In this document: piece by piece, positions 46,276 through 57,594 of the stretch
Layout: each line of letters starts with the position of its first letter
Numbering within the stretch: the first letter of the stretch is position 1
NCBI GenBank assembly: GCA_949130495.1
Contig: OX422209.1
Location: forward strand, 699,475,257-699,539,256
Length of the DNA: 64,000 nt
From: Sambucus nigra
Taxonomy: Eukaryota; Streptophyta; Magnoliopsida; Dipsacales; Adoxaceae
Direction of reading: 5' to 3'
Notes under the pieces: generated by a model
Databases searched by the model: none
The model's input: only the letters and a program-made list of their open reading frames with translations
Told to the model about the DNA's origin: nothing
Position numbers and translations under genes: made by a program

Positions 46276-46569
46276 AAATAAAACATTGATTTATTATGGA
46301 AAATTGAATCCTGCAAGTTCGCTGCACGTTAATATCAATCAATTGTACAATGTTATGCATATTAAAGTATAGTTTTAAACTTACTTGATTGGTCCACATT
46401 GTTAATCGTATTTTTTTTTAATTTTCTAGATTTTTTTCGGAATTTTTTGCGCTCTCTAAATAGTGTATCTTTGCGTATCGCCCGATACCTTGACCGATAC
46501 CACGACCGAGTTGAAAATCGAGTGGCCGATACCGGGACCGATACCGAGACTTTGAACCATGTTTGGATC

Positions 46570-48883
46570 TCAAGCTTCCGATCTCAACTCCTTGATTCCC
46601 CGACCAAATTATGAGGCCTACCCTTAAGTTTCCAAAATCCACGCTCCACCCCAACATTTTTGAAAACCAACCCCTTCGTGAAAACAGCATTTCCACCCTC
46701 CTGGGTTTATAGCAAATTTACAAAATCCCATCCATAAAGGTTTAAAACTACGATCCTGCTCTGTCTGTGGTTATCTATTTTTCTGAGATGGAGGCAGAGC
46801 CCCTCGCTTATAGTATATACTCGATCCATGACGCGAGCAGGAGATATTGGCATGATACATAACATTTATGAGCTCAATGTGGTCATCTGTCTCACAGGCG
46901 CGATTTATGTTATCAGGTTGGATTTGGAGTTGAAAAAGGGCCTCCAAAATATATTTTAAGAATATATATTATTTAGTAACTGAAATTTTGTCGGACGGAT
47001 TTATGTTCCTTAGCCCATTTAAAAAAAAAATGTTTCCTTATGTAGGGTGTGGCTTTTTGGCTGAACTAATATTGGTCAAATTTTGTCATTATGACCGCGT
47101 TTAATTTTTTTTTTATGGAAGTGACTATATGTTTTGGACGTATTTCAATAGGATTTTGTCATTTTGACCGAATTTCTTAAGTTTACTTTTTGTATTGGAC
47201 TTTTTGTTGGACCAATTTCAGTCGAATTTTGTTGTTTTGACTTTGAATTTAACAATTACTTATTAAGTCTACGACTTCTTTCCAGACATATTTTGGTGCA
47301 GTTTCAATCGCTTTTCTAATTGTTTCCATACTTAGGTAGTGGCGTTTTGTCACGATGTATTTCGATCGAATTTTGTCATCTCGACTCCCTTCTTGTAGAA
47401 TATTCATTATGTGAAACGTGATCCCTTACGTATTGGGATATCTTTTGAAATCTGCGTCGAGGATTGATGAGTCACTTGGACAGGCTTTGAGATGTTGAGG
47501 TGTTTATTTTTGGGGACTTTCACCCCATCTTCGGGGAGGAAAAGATTGGATTATGTATGTGAGATTTTTGTTACGTTTTTTTGTTGGGTCATTTGCACTC
47601 GCTTTTGGGTTAGAAGATGATATTGTGGTGGTTTGAGACTAGTTTATTCGCTCCTGAGGACTTGATTGATACTGGATATGAAGACCTGTTTTGGGATGCG
47701 TTCGAGTGCTATTTGGAGATTGAGATGCAGTGTCAAACATTGCAGGTGCTCATTTTAGGTATCTTGGCATAGTTGGACCCTTTGATGATATGATGGCTTT
47801 CGTCGTGCAGATTTTGAGATCGTGTTCACATTCTCTAACATTGGTTTGGGTCTCGGGCGACTCCTATATGGTCTTCACTTGTGAATATGGGCTATTGGCA
47901 GTATTTGTTGGCATTTTTACTATATATACCTTTTTACACTTGCATTTATTTGTTGTAAATATCTTTAGAAAATTTTAATTAATGGAATGAATCTAATTTT
48001 TTTATTTTGTTGATTTAATGATGATAGGTTTCTCTATTTTTGTGATACTATCCATAAAAAGTGATATTTATTTTTTTAATTTACCCCATATTGTCGTAAT
48101 TAGACATAACCCCACTTTAAGACAAATCTTTTAACACCGTCAACTGAAGTTGATAAACGGAAATTAGACCTTGTTAAAAACCGAAGATTAGGGCCGGTTA
48201 ACCGGCATAAGCTGTCCGGTATCGGTCCAAGTTTTTCAAAAATCGACAACGTCGGTCCGGTCCGAAACCCCCCTCAAAACCGGACCGGACCGTGAAGACC
48301 TAGTTTTGAGTGTTATCTTGGTTAGCAAGATAACTTTGTTATTGGCATTTGACCACCATTGTAGTCATTTTACTTTTTTTGATGGAAGAACCCTAATTCC
48401 TGAAGTAATGTGAGTAATCTACGCTAAAATATCATTTTTCCCCTAGTTGAAATTGAAATAAAGTGAAGATTTAGTTAAATGGGTAGTGTTATGGGTTTAC
48501 CTACATCATAATGGAAATGGATTATTTCAATTGTTTTTTGGGGTTCAGATAAAACTAATGCTTTTCAACTTGGAAGTTGTATATATGTAATATGTATATA
48601 TAAACTACACTTTTGTTTTGTGTAGCCATCTTATGCAACTTGGATAGGACTTGACAATATTGAATTTTTAATATGGATCAAATTTATGGAGAAAAAGAAT
48701 TAAGGTTTTGGAATTTTTTGAGATTGCATCTTAAGGTATTGGAGGAACTATACATTAAGCAATTCATTTGATGGAATAATTTTTCCCTTTCCCAATCAAG
48801 AAAAATAACAACACTTTTTTCTAAAGAAGAGAAGGAAACTGGAATTTGGTTATAGCTGTTTCTTTATATCAGATGATATAAGA
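46570..48883. other. Non-coding region with decayed repeats
   Basis: At 47040-47400 the phrase GAATTTTGTCATTTTGAC recurs about five times at irregular spacing of 60-100 bp. At 48190-48300 a CCGGTCCGGTC-type patch resembles terminal pieces of plant DNA transposons. An 82-codon frame at 47730-47978 has no recognised domain. Confidence 0.45.
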
Positions 48884-49132
48884 TTAGGAGTGGCAATTCG
48901 TGTTTTTTGGTCAGGTTTCGGGACGACACGACATGACTCGACCCGACAACAGTTTTTTGGACATGAACACGACACGTATATAACAAGATACGGAACGACT
49001 AACACGATTTCTTAAATTTTATGTTCAATTGGACAATATAGGCACGATAACCTGAATAAAAACACGAACACGTGAAATCATGTCAATTTTGGGGTTCGTG
49101 TTGTATTTTTCCGATGTTTCTATCATTGCCAC
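48884..49132. mobile_element. Decayed relative of the hAT-type MITE
   Basis: It starts TTAGGAGTGGCAATTCGTG and ends ATTGCCAC, with ACGACACGACATG-type interior repeats like the 526-bp MITE at 35859. No clear 8-bp duplication remains. Confidence 0.6.
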
Positions 49133-50452
49133 AAAGATGGTAGACCATGATATTAATGTGATAAGTGTTCTGTCTACAAGTCTTTTTACATGTTGATATT
49201 TGTTGACTTGAATTCTCTTTTTGATTTCAGCCAAACAGGAGGCCAGTCAAACTTGTTTGAAGACTTGTTATAGCATGTTTGTCTCGAATTGAAAATACTA
49301 TCTTGATGGAATATATGAGATCTTCAATGGACAATGCACTATCTTTCTGAAGCTGAAGCTAATTTATCTTCTTTGGCAAAAGCCTTATATTTCATGTTTA
49401 TATGTAATGTAATGCATATAAATGCTTTAGATGTGTTTGAAGGATTTGGTTGTTTATTGAAACGCGGGAAGAATATGCAGTTGGTTCTTGGGGTAATGCT
49501 TTGAGGTAGTATGTTAATTTTATGCCCATGTAGCAATTTTCACCAATGGGTAATGTACCATGCAGATTGATTCAAATATGTATTTGTATCAACTCATCTT
49601 TGATATATTTTAGGAGTATACTTGTAATCACCCTTAAGGGTCCGTTTGGTTTGTGGTGAAATATTTTTTACCGCATTAAAAAATAATTCAACAAGGTAAA
49701 ATATGTGTTTGGTTGGACATTTAACATGGTGGAATAAAATGAATATGGTGAAAAGTGAAGTGAAATTTTAACCATTTTAAATCATGGGTAAAGTGAATAA
49801 TTTAACAGGTGAAAACAATGAAATTTATCTTATTACCACACTAATCTTTCTTATTTTCACTTACAATCATCACACATTCATTTCTCCTTCTCAATTAACA
49901 TGATCATTAAATATTCATTTATTTTTTTTTTTAAAATTTCATTTTTTATTTAATTTTTTTAATTTTCTTTTTTTAAAAAAAAAATAAAAAAATTAAATAA
50001 TTAAAAATTTAAAAATAAATAAAAAATGGAATACTTATTCCTACATCCTCTATGTCTTTTCTCACTCCCTTTTCAATATTTAAATACTAAAAGATCAAAA
50101 GATTTCCTATGCATATATGATTTGAACAAATATAATCTTTTGTCCAAAAATTTTTTACTTAAAAAAAACATAATATTATGAAAAAAATAAAAATATAATA
50201 TTTTGAAAATAAAAATCCTAATATACTAAAAAATTAAAATTTTAATATTCTGAAAATACAAAAATTATGAAAGTTATTTTTTCATTTAAAAACCATTATG
50301 TTATTTATAAAAAAAACATATTATTTAAATGGGCGTTGATAAAAAATTGTTTAATGGACATTCTTTTTATCATTTCTAGTTAAAAACCGTTTCTTTTATT
50401 TATTTAAAAACTTGTTTCGTTATTTATTTTCAGTTAAAAACTGTTTCTTTTA

Positions 50453-50660
50453 CTATTTTAAAAACAATCTTTTTACTATATAAAAAAATGGTTCGCGTCA
50501 GCGATATGTTTAGGCAGTTCGACCACTTATACATACCGTTGGCGCGGATCAATATATTAGAAAAATGCTCCGGTATATATAGGTGGTCGAACCGCCTATA
50601 CATACCACTGTCGCGAACCATATTTTTTCAAATAGTAAAAAGATTATTTTTAATATAGTA
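50453..50660. repeat. Long inverted repeat (foldback) with GGTTCGCG and ACCGCCTATA motifs
   Basis: The left arm from about 50453 to 50545 and the right arm from about 50570 to 50660 are inverted copies with scattered mismatches (for example ATGGTTCGCGTCAGCG against CACTGTCGCGAACCAT). The GGCGGTTCGACCACCTATA pattern resembles subterminal repeats of CACTA elements. A related single arm occurs at 54080-54210. Confidence 0.75.
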
Positions 50661-51084
50661 CCAAAAAAAAAAGTTTTAACAAAAAATAAAATTTGTAAAT
50701 AAAAAAAACATTTTTTTAAGAAAACAGTTTCTTGAGAAAAACAAATTTTACGTTTTATGTACAGTTTTTTAATAAAACAAATATATAAGATTTCACGTTT
50801 TATAAACGTTTTTTTTTAATTTATAAAAAACTTTTTTTTATTGAAAATATAATTTTTTGTTTTTTATCAAATGTATTTATTTTAGTTGGAGGTGAAAAAA
50901 TTGGACACTTGGATTTTATAAATTTAAGGGCACAATTGTCATTTATTATTCAAAGGATGTGGGGGAACATATGGACGGTGTGAAAATAGCTATTAGCATA
51001 AAAAAAATTAAAAATAAAAATAAATGAATATTTGTTTGGTGCATGGTAATGTGTTTGGAATTCTTTTACTAATTGAGATGGTTT

Positions 51085-51420
51085 CATAGTTGGGAACTGT
51101 TTTTTTTTAATTCTTTTAATTGGAACACTTTTTTTTCATAGTTGGGAGTCTTTTTTTTTTTTTATAAATTGGGAATGTTTTTTTTAAATTAGGGCTATTT
51201 TTTTTAATGTTGAAAACTTTTTTTTTAATTGGGACTGTTTTTTCATTGTTGAGAACTATATTTTTAATTGTGAACTACTGTTTTTATAGTTTTTTTTTAA
51301 TTGTGATTATTTTTTACAAATGACAGCTTTTTTTCTTTATTGGAAACTTTTTTTTTTAAAATTGGGACTGTTTTTTTTTTATTTAGGACTTTTTTTTAAT
51401 TGTACTATTTTTTTTACTTA
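51085..51420. repeat. Poly-T-rich tandem array
   Basis: About ten diverged units of the form TTTTTTTAATTGGGACTG, 25-35 bp each, lie inside the Tourist-like element. Confidence 0.7.
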
Positions 51421-51799
51421 TTTGTCTTGCGTAACCAAATATGACTAGTTGGGGGAGGGGGGAGTGTGTCAAATTTGAGTTTGAGGTAAATGCATATATT
51501 TTAATGGTCATTGACACTTGTGTGATGAAAATCAAAATAGTTATGTGCATTTGAAGTATGGGGGTAATATTGTCATTTGATTTTTTCACCATATTCATCT
51601 TGACCATCCAAACAACAAATGATGAAAAAGTTAAAATTTTCACCTAGTGAAAACTCGACCATCCAAACGGAGATGGTGAAAACAAAATCACCAAGATAAT
51701 AATTTACTTTTAACTTTTAACACGGTGAAAAGTGTTTCACCACGAACCAAACGGACCCTAAGTTTGTTGGTGATCATCCCCTCAACAATTATACCTGCC

Positions 51800-51996
51800 A
51801 TTTTACCCCTTCATTTGGGCTCGTGTGGTTTGGGGTTAAATATTTTTAACTGCAGTGAAAAATATGAAGATGAAATGTTTTTTCAAATGTTATAATCATG
51901 CAATTTTTGATTTTTTTAATCCTAAATGCGTGGAAACATATTTCATCAAATTACTATGAAAAATTTTATACCGCGGACCAAACGGACCTTGAAAGT
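51800..51996. mobile_element. Short MITE-like sequence
   Basis: Ends GGGCTCGTGTGGTTTGG and CCGCGGACCAAACGGACC form an imperfect inverted repeat related to the larger Tourist-like element. The target duplication is unclear. Confidence 0.45.
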
Positions 51997-52309
51997 TTAC
52001 ACTTTACTCCAATTTATTAAAGTTTGGTCTTGCCTTGATGATTATTTAGGATCCTTGATTAACAAGTGGTCATGCGTTCAAGACCCCCCCTCCTAACAAG
52101 TGGTCATGCGTTCAAGTTCCCCCCCACCCCCCCCCCCCCCCACCCCCCCCCCCGCGGACCAAACGGACCTTGAAAGTTTACACTTTACTCCAATTTATTA
52201 AAGTTTGGTCTTGCCTTGATGATTATTTAGGATCCTTGATTAACAAGTGGTCATGCGTTCAAGACCCCCCCTCCTAACAAGTGGTCATGCGTTCAAGTCC
52301 CCCCCCCCA
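51971..52309. repeat. Near-perfect 181-bp tandem duplication with poly-C junction
   Basis: The text from CCGCGGACCAAACGG at 51971 recurs from 52152 with essentially no differences other than C-run length. Each unit itself has two copies of AACAAGTGGTCATGCGTTCA. The units are separated by a C-rich tract (52118-52153). Confidence 0.92.
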
Positions 52310-52410
52310 AAAGGGGCTTCAACTTGGGAAAAAAAAAGTTTGGTCCAAAAATAAACAAAATAGATAAATCATGCTACTTGCACGTTACTATTAATTACAC
52401 TAGTTGTGCC

Positions 52411-52427
52411 CACGTGCGTTGCACGTG
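52411..52427 (-). other. Helitron 3' hairpin
   Basis: CACGTGC-GTT-GCACGTG forms a 7-bp stem with a 3-nt loop, lying 7 bp from the CTAG terminus. Helitrons use such a palindrome as the end signal for rolling-circle transposition. Confidence 0.85.
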
Positions 52428-52925
52428 TGGTCGTTTTCAGATATTAATCTTCCACTGCAAATCTGTGAAGGACAAAGTAATAAAAATACTTGCAATATAT
52501 TATGTAGAATCTGTTTTGTTAGAATATAACATAAAGTACCTAGTACGAAGCATCAATCATTGCCCCCAAAACCAAACCTACATTCAACTGTAAACTATAC
52601 AAGATATTCCTGTAAATACTCTAAATCTATCACAAACGAACTCAGAACTCCCTACTCAAAAGCAGGAAGAAATACATATAAACATGTATGTATATATAAT
52701 CCGAATAAATATATCACAATGAAATTAGCTTGAAATGATTTATAGGGAAATATCATTAAAAAAAAGAAGTTAAAAAAAGCTTAAGCAAGCAAATTCCAAA
52801 TCGCAGTTACTGAAAGATGACATTTAATAAAAACAGTGTGTAATCCTAAAAACTGAAAATTTAATGCTTAAATATGTTACTTTTGACGTTTGTTAGGATT
52901 CAAAGGTTTTTCTTCCTCTTTAACT

Positions 52926-53400
52926 TTATGAGCAACGAACATGGATGACGTTATCCGAAGAACCTTTGTACAACATTCTTGTTTCGTTACATAATCCAAT
53001 TGATGGATTTATATTGCGTAGAAGAATGATTGGATAATTATGTTTAAGTTTCAATGCGTGTGGTGGCAATCCATTCGACATCAAACAATTTAAAAATTCT
53101 TCTTGATAATAGTTGTGCGTGTCATCCACAGCTTCATCTAAGCTATTTAATGTCTTCAATTCTCCGGGGAACATATCAATCACATATCATTGAGTGAGTC
53201 TACGTGCTCGTTTTTTGTTGCAAGAATTGTTCGATCTGTCAAGAAGTTTGGCGAGTTGGCATTTATATTTAATGATGGGAAGATAACTTCAATGAGAGAC
53301 TATTCCGGGACCTCATCATGTGTTGATGCTTCCGTTCCATTGCCAATCCTTAGAAGGAAATCGCTAAGTGAGGAATTGATACCCAAATGTTTAATTACTT
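52926..53400 (-). pseudogene. PIF1-type helicase fragment of the Helitron
   Basis: The minus strand gives FLLRIGNGTE, LTDRTILATKNEHVDSLN and, in the frame at 52926-53183, FLNCLMSNGLPPHALKLK and NYPIILLRNINPSIGLCNET. These are consecutive motifs of the C-terminal half of the RepHel/PIF1 helicase. Two stops (near 53185 and 53290) and the missing upstream Walker motifs and Rep domain make it inactive. Confidence 0.85.
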
Positions 53401-54079
53401 AATCATCACTATGAAGTTAAACAGGGCATTAGTTCTTTTTAGTCATTACATTTACATAATATGATGGATGGATTATCAGTCTTAACATATCAATACAACA
53501 ACTTTCAAAGATAAATTACGCGAGAGAGATAAACTGCATTCATGTTCATTGAATAGAAATTTCAAAATAACAAAGAGAATCCATCCGGTTAATAAGTATG
53601 GCCAAACCTAAGTTTCCAAGAAATTAAAACAATTTACTCAACAATAAGATGAATTGAAAACAACAATTGTAAATTAATTTTAAAAAATGAAAAAAAATTA
53701 TGGTACTTGAATAAGTGCAATGTATTCCATAAGTATCCATAAACCATGAACTAAATAAGTGACACTCAGTACTAAATACTAAGAGCAGGGAAGATCAAAC
53801 TGAAATTCTTTGAACACTATATATCTAAAGATGCTAAAGATACAGGTTAGAGTGTGTGTTTGAGTTGACAAAGATAATTAAACAAAGGCATGTAATTGCA
53901 GCTTCAGTAAGGTAATTTGAACTCATTTTTCTCACTTATTTGGTTGTTCTTGGAAGTTATGTTTTTCTTAGTTGGGGGAGTTACAACCGGAACCGACGTA
54001 AGACTTAATAAGAAGAATATATGTATGTAGAGAGACAAAATGAATACATTGAACCATACAGTGTGAAAAAATTTCAACA
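53401..54079. other. Helitron interior without recognised gene
   Basis: AT-rich, short chance frames only. It could hold captured intron or untranslated sequence I cannot identify. Confidence 0.4.
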
Positions 54080-54210
54080 CAGAGGAATTTCAAAAAAAAT
54101 CTTTTTACTATTTAAAAAAATGGTCCGCGCCAGCGGTACGCATAGGCGAGGACAATTGTTTTAGTATCTTGGTACGTGCCAGCAGTATGTATAGGTGGTA
54201 TTATAAAACA
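54080..54210. repeat. CACTA-like subterminal repeat fragment
   Basis: CTTTTTACTATTTAAAAAAA followed by ATGGTCCGCGCCAGCGG matches an arm of the foldback at 50453-50660. A partial inverted or direct second copy (ACGTGCCAGCAGTATGTATA) lies at 54170-54195. Confidence 0.6.
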
Positions 54211-54519
54211 TTTTACATAAAATGTAAAAAAAAAACAGTTTTAAATAATTTTTTAAGTGCCTAAAGATTTTATTTTGAAAAAATTGTTTTAAGTATAATC
54301 TAAGCATGGGAGTGTTTTAAGAAAATTGTTATAAAAATTCTAATAGTTACAAAAATTGTTTTATAAAAATAAAAAGTCAGTATTTCCAAAACAGTAACTA
54401 TTAGAATCTTATTTTTTTTAAATAAAATCCTTAGGCACTTGAAAAATTGTTTAAAACTGTTTATTTAAAACTATTTTTTTGTAAATTTTATTTAAAATGT
54501 TTTATAATACACGACCAAA

Positions 54520-54990
54520 ATAAAATTAACACGACATGGCACGACACACCTCAAAATCTTAATTTTACGTAAAATGAATATGAAACATATGAAAGTGACA
54601 TGGCACGACACAAAATTCTTTTTTTTACGAAATGCGAACACGACCCACTTGTCGTGTTGCATTTTAAGTGGGTTGTGTTAGTATTTGGTAAAAATTGAGA
54701 TTTCGTGTTGTGCCATATTACTTTTATAGGTGAAAATAAGAATTTGAGCCGTGTCGTATCATTTTTATTATGGTTGGGTTCGTGTTTGGTTAAAAAAATA
54801 ACATATATTGTGGTGTGACACTTTTACTTGGATCGTGTTCGTGTTTTGTAAAAAAATAATATTTCATGTTGTGTCGTGACACTTTTATTAAGATCGCATT
54901 CATGTTTGGTTAAAAAAAAAAATTGTCGTGTCGTGTCGTGTCGAGTTGCTTTTATTTGAGTCATGTTCGGTTATAAAAATAATTTTCAAT
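54520..54990. repeat. Degenerate tandem repeats with GTGTCGTG motifs
   Basis: Units of about 65-70 bp combine GTTCGTGTTTGGTTAAAAAA with TTGTGTCGTGACACTTTTAT. At least four copies lie at 54655-54990, preceded by the reverse motif CACGACA at 54520-54610. Probably derived from the hAT-type MITE family. Confidence 0.65.
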
Positions 54991-54999
54991 TTAAAAAAC

Positions 55000-56100
55000 A
55001 GTTTTTTCTTTGTTAGTTTTTTTCCCAATTTTATGTAAAAAATATTTTTTTTGATTTTTTTTTTAAATCTATCTTAAATAAAAACTTCTATAAAAGTATC
55101 ATAACCGTTTTTTTAAATAAAAAAGGGTTTTTAAAACTATCATAACAATTTTTTTTAACAGTTTTTATAAAAAATTGTTATTTTTTTAATTTTAAAAAAT
55201 AAAAAAAAATGTTTTAAAAAACAGTTTAAAATACTATTTTTTATCGAAAAAAAATTAACAAATAAATAAATATTTGTTTGATCTTTAGAGCAAACGACAA
55301 GTTTGTCTTTTAAAAAGTAATTGGAATGTTTTAAGAATTTTTAGAATCTTGAAGAAATAAACATGAATACAAATATGTCTAACTGGGAAATACATATGAA
55401 TGCATAAAAAACAATAATCTAATAAGGTCTGGACTTGGTAATTCCTTAACTTAAAAAATATATATAATTTTTCTGAAATTAACATTAAATTTAGAAATAT
55501 TATAAAACATGAATAAAAGAAAACATTCATGAATGAGATAGATATAATTACAAAAATCATGTATTTGCTTTCAAATTAACAAATGCATACTTTTAATGGC
55601 AAATGAAAAAGGAGTAAAAAATTAGAGAGTAAATTATGAGTATTTGTTAGATGAATGTATTTGAAAGTTTTGATAGATGAATGTATTTAGAGAGAGAACG
55701 TATGAAGTTAAAATTTATAGAAATTAATTTAATGAATTTGTGAGACTAATATTAAGGGTATGATAGAAAATATTAATTTAATAAGGTTAAATTAGTATAT
55801 TAAAATCGTTAATGTAAATATTAAAGCGTATAACAAAGTATGTAAAGGTAAAAAAGTAAAGGAAAACAATGTGTGAAAAACAATGAGAAGTAAAGTTTTA
55901 ACGATATTAGACTTCCGTGGGTTCAAATTAAGCTAATTCTATATTGTTCAAGTTATACATAAATTGATGTCCCTAACATTCACTCAAAGTGTAAGTTCCC
56001 AATGCAATTATAATCACATCAAATTAATGAATATTAAAAAATAAAAATTCTCTACATACATATATGTAACAATTAACTTGAATATTACTTAAATTTGCAG
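55000..56100. other. AT-rich Helitron interior, including captured P450 intron
   Basis: No gene. The last part, ending ATTTGCAG at 56100, is a good splice acceptor for the following P450 exon, so some of it is probably captured intron. Confidence 0.5.
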
Positions 56101-56286
56101 GTAATTACAGAAACACTAAGGATGGGAAATATTATCACTGGGGTGATAAAAAAGGCCGTAAAAGATGTAACTATTAAAGGGCATCTCATACCTAAAGGCT
56201 GGTGTGTTTTCATGTATTTTAGGTCAGTTCATCTTGGTGAAAATCGGTATGACTGTCCTTATCAATTTAACCCATGGAGGTGGCAA
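56101..56286 (+). pseudogene. Captured CYP90-like cytochrome P450 exon (ETLR to PERF region)
   Basis: A 62-codon exon bounded by AG and GTAAG. It begins VITETLRMGNIITGV, continues HLIPKGWCVFMYFRSVHLGE and ends YQFNPWRW. The ETLR, IPKGW and FNPWRW motifs match the CYP90 group (brassinosteroid hydroxylases, ER-anchored). There are no stops. It lies on the strand opposite to the Helitron's own orientation. Upstream exons, including the membrane anchor and I-helix, are absent, so this is a gene fragment. Confidence 0.85.
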
Positions 56287-56386
56287 GTAAGAAAATGTGA
56301 AAACATTCTTTTTGATTTCTCTTCTCTACTTTAATATTGTTTTGCTTTTTTGAATTGGAAGTTAAAAAAATTGGGACCCTCACATG

Positions 56387-56507
56387 ATAAGGACATGAGC
56401 AGTTGTAGCTTCGCCCCATTTGGAGGTGGCCAAAGGCTTTATCCTGGCCTTGACTTGGCCAGGCTGGAAGCTTCTATCTTCTTGCATCACTTTGTTACTC
56501 AATTCGG
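56387..56507 (+). pseudogene. Captured CYP90-like P450 exon with heme-binding motif, Cys lost
   Basis: Begins [21 protein letters not shown] and continues [19 protein letters not shown] to a GT donor at 56508. The heme-binding motif normally reads FGGGQRLCPG; here TAT replaces TGT, giving Tyr at the axial heme ligand, which would abolish activity. The acceptor just upstream reads CACAT rather than an AG. Together with the preceding exon and the short intron between, it shows capture of genomic, intron-containing DNA. Confidence 0.85.
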
Positions 56508-57180
56508 GTAATAAAAAATCCCACTTATCTCTGAAAAAGTATACCTTATATATAATCCAGTAACACCTTATTACTCATAATATGTATGCAAAATAAAGTT
56601 AATCGCATATCAATATCAATTCGATTAATCTCCTTACAATTCTTGTAATTTTATTACCCACATTATTTTAACCTACAGCATAACCACGATGAGACACGTC
56701 TTCATTTCTAATGTGAATGAAAGAGACATGATTAGTTATATAATATTGTATTATATTGTATTTATAATTTTATATTGGTATAGTATTATATTGTGTGTGT
56801 ACATCAGAACTTTGCCATCCTTTTTTTTAATATTGAAAAGGATCAATATTCTTCTATTAGTTCCAGATAAACCAAGTTCATTATCTATCATGTAACTAAA
56901 TAACACACATCCAGTAGGACTAAGCCTTTTTTATTTGGGAAAAAAAACTAAAATATCTTTGAACATTATAATATTTAACAACTACATAGAGAAGGAACAT
57001 ACTTAGTTGAAAAGGATCAATATTCTTCTGTTAGTTCCAGATAAACCAAATTCATTATCTATCTTGTAACTAAATAACCCACATCCAGTAGGGCTAAGCC
57101 TTTTTTATTTGGAAAAAAAACTAAAAGATATTTGAACATTATAATATTTAACAACTACACAGAGAAGGAACATATTTAGA
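56508..57180. repeat. Intron-like DNA with a 174-bp tandem duplication
   Basis: TTGAAAAGGATCAATATTCT starts at 56833 and again at 57007. The two 174-bp units match over their length with about ten differences. The remainder is AT-rich. Confidence 0.85.
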
Positions 57181-57367
57181 AATAAATATTTTTATAATTT
57201 TAATTCGAGCCTTATTGAAAGATAAGATAAATAGAGGATATTGTGATGGAGAAGGAAGAGGGAAAGACACACCATGCCTCCATCTAAAGTCTAAGACCAC
57301 ACCAAAATAGATAAAACAAACTGAAAACAAGTAAAAAGGAAATCTTATTGAGAATGGACCATGAGAA

Positions 57368-57594
57368 AAGGGTACGAACTTCCCCAATCATCTCCGGTGA
57401 CCTTGGCTTTGGCGGATGGGATGTCAAAACCAGAAAGTCCAAGAGTGTTTGAGAGGGTGTGTGATTATGGAGTCTGATGGTTTAGCTGATGAATCTTCTT
57501 CTTCTTCCACGGTGATCTCTCCTTCTTCTAGCTCTTATTCTTCTTCATTTGTCAGCCTGCTCTCATCTTCGCTCATTGAGGGTTTCTCTGCCAT
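57368..57594 (-). pseudogene. Captured eIF4E N-terminal fragment
   Basis: The minus strand from ATG at 57594 gives MAEKPSMSEDE, an acidic Glu-rich stretch with ELEEGEI, then THPLKHSWTFWF and, after a frameshift, SAKAK...WGSS. This is the start of a plant eIF4E cap-binding protein, where HPLEHSWTFWF-NPSAKSK and WGSS are conserved. It has a TAA stop in the acidic stretch and a frameshift after WTFWF, and it ends before the cap-binding core is complete. It is in the same orientation as the Helitron. Confidence 0.75.

Larger units (their letters stand above)
45240..46561. mobile_element. Non-autonomous hAT-like element, 1322 bp
   Basis: The ends CATGGTTCAAAGTC and GACTTTGAACCATG form a perfect 14-bp terminal inverted repeat. 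It is flanked by a perfect 8-bp duplication, TTTGGATC (45232-45239 and 46562-46569). Both subterminal zones are rich in CCGATAC/GTATCGG motifs. The interior has 30-bp repeats, a (CT)n tract and a long T/A-rich tandem array, and no transposase. TIR plus 8-bp duplication point to hAT mobilisation. Confidence 0.92.
49638..51758. mobile_element. Tourist-like (PIF/Harbinger) element, 2121 bp
   Basis: The ends GGGTCCGTTTGGTTTGTGG and CCACGAACCAAACGGACCC form a terminal inverted repeat that extends, with mismatches, over about 44 bp. The flanks are TAA (49635-49637 and 51759-51761), the 3-bp duplication typical of this superfamily. The interior is AT-rich, contains a foldback at 50453-50660 and a poly-T repeat array, and has no transposase. 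The usual size is a few hundred bp, so internal insertions probably lengthened it. Confidence 0.85.

Noticed and set aside
53190..53402. A 70-codon plus-strand frame starting MSESTCSFF
   Set aside because: The minus strand of the same stretch encodes consecutive PIF1 helicase motifs, so this frame is its shadow.
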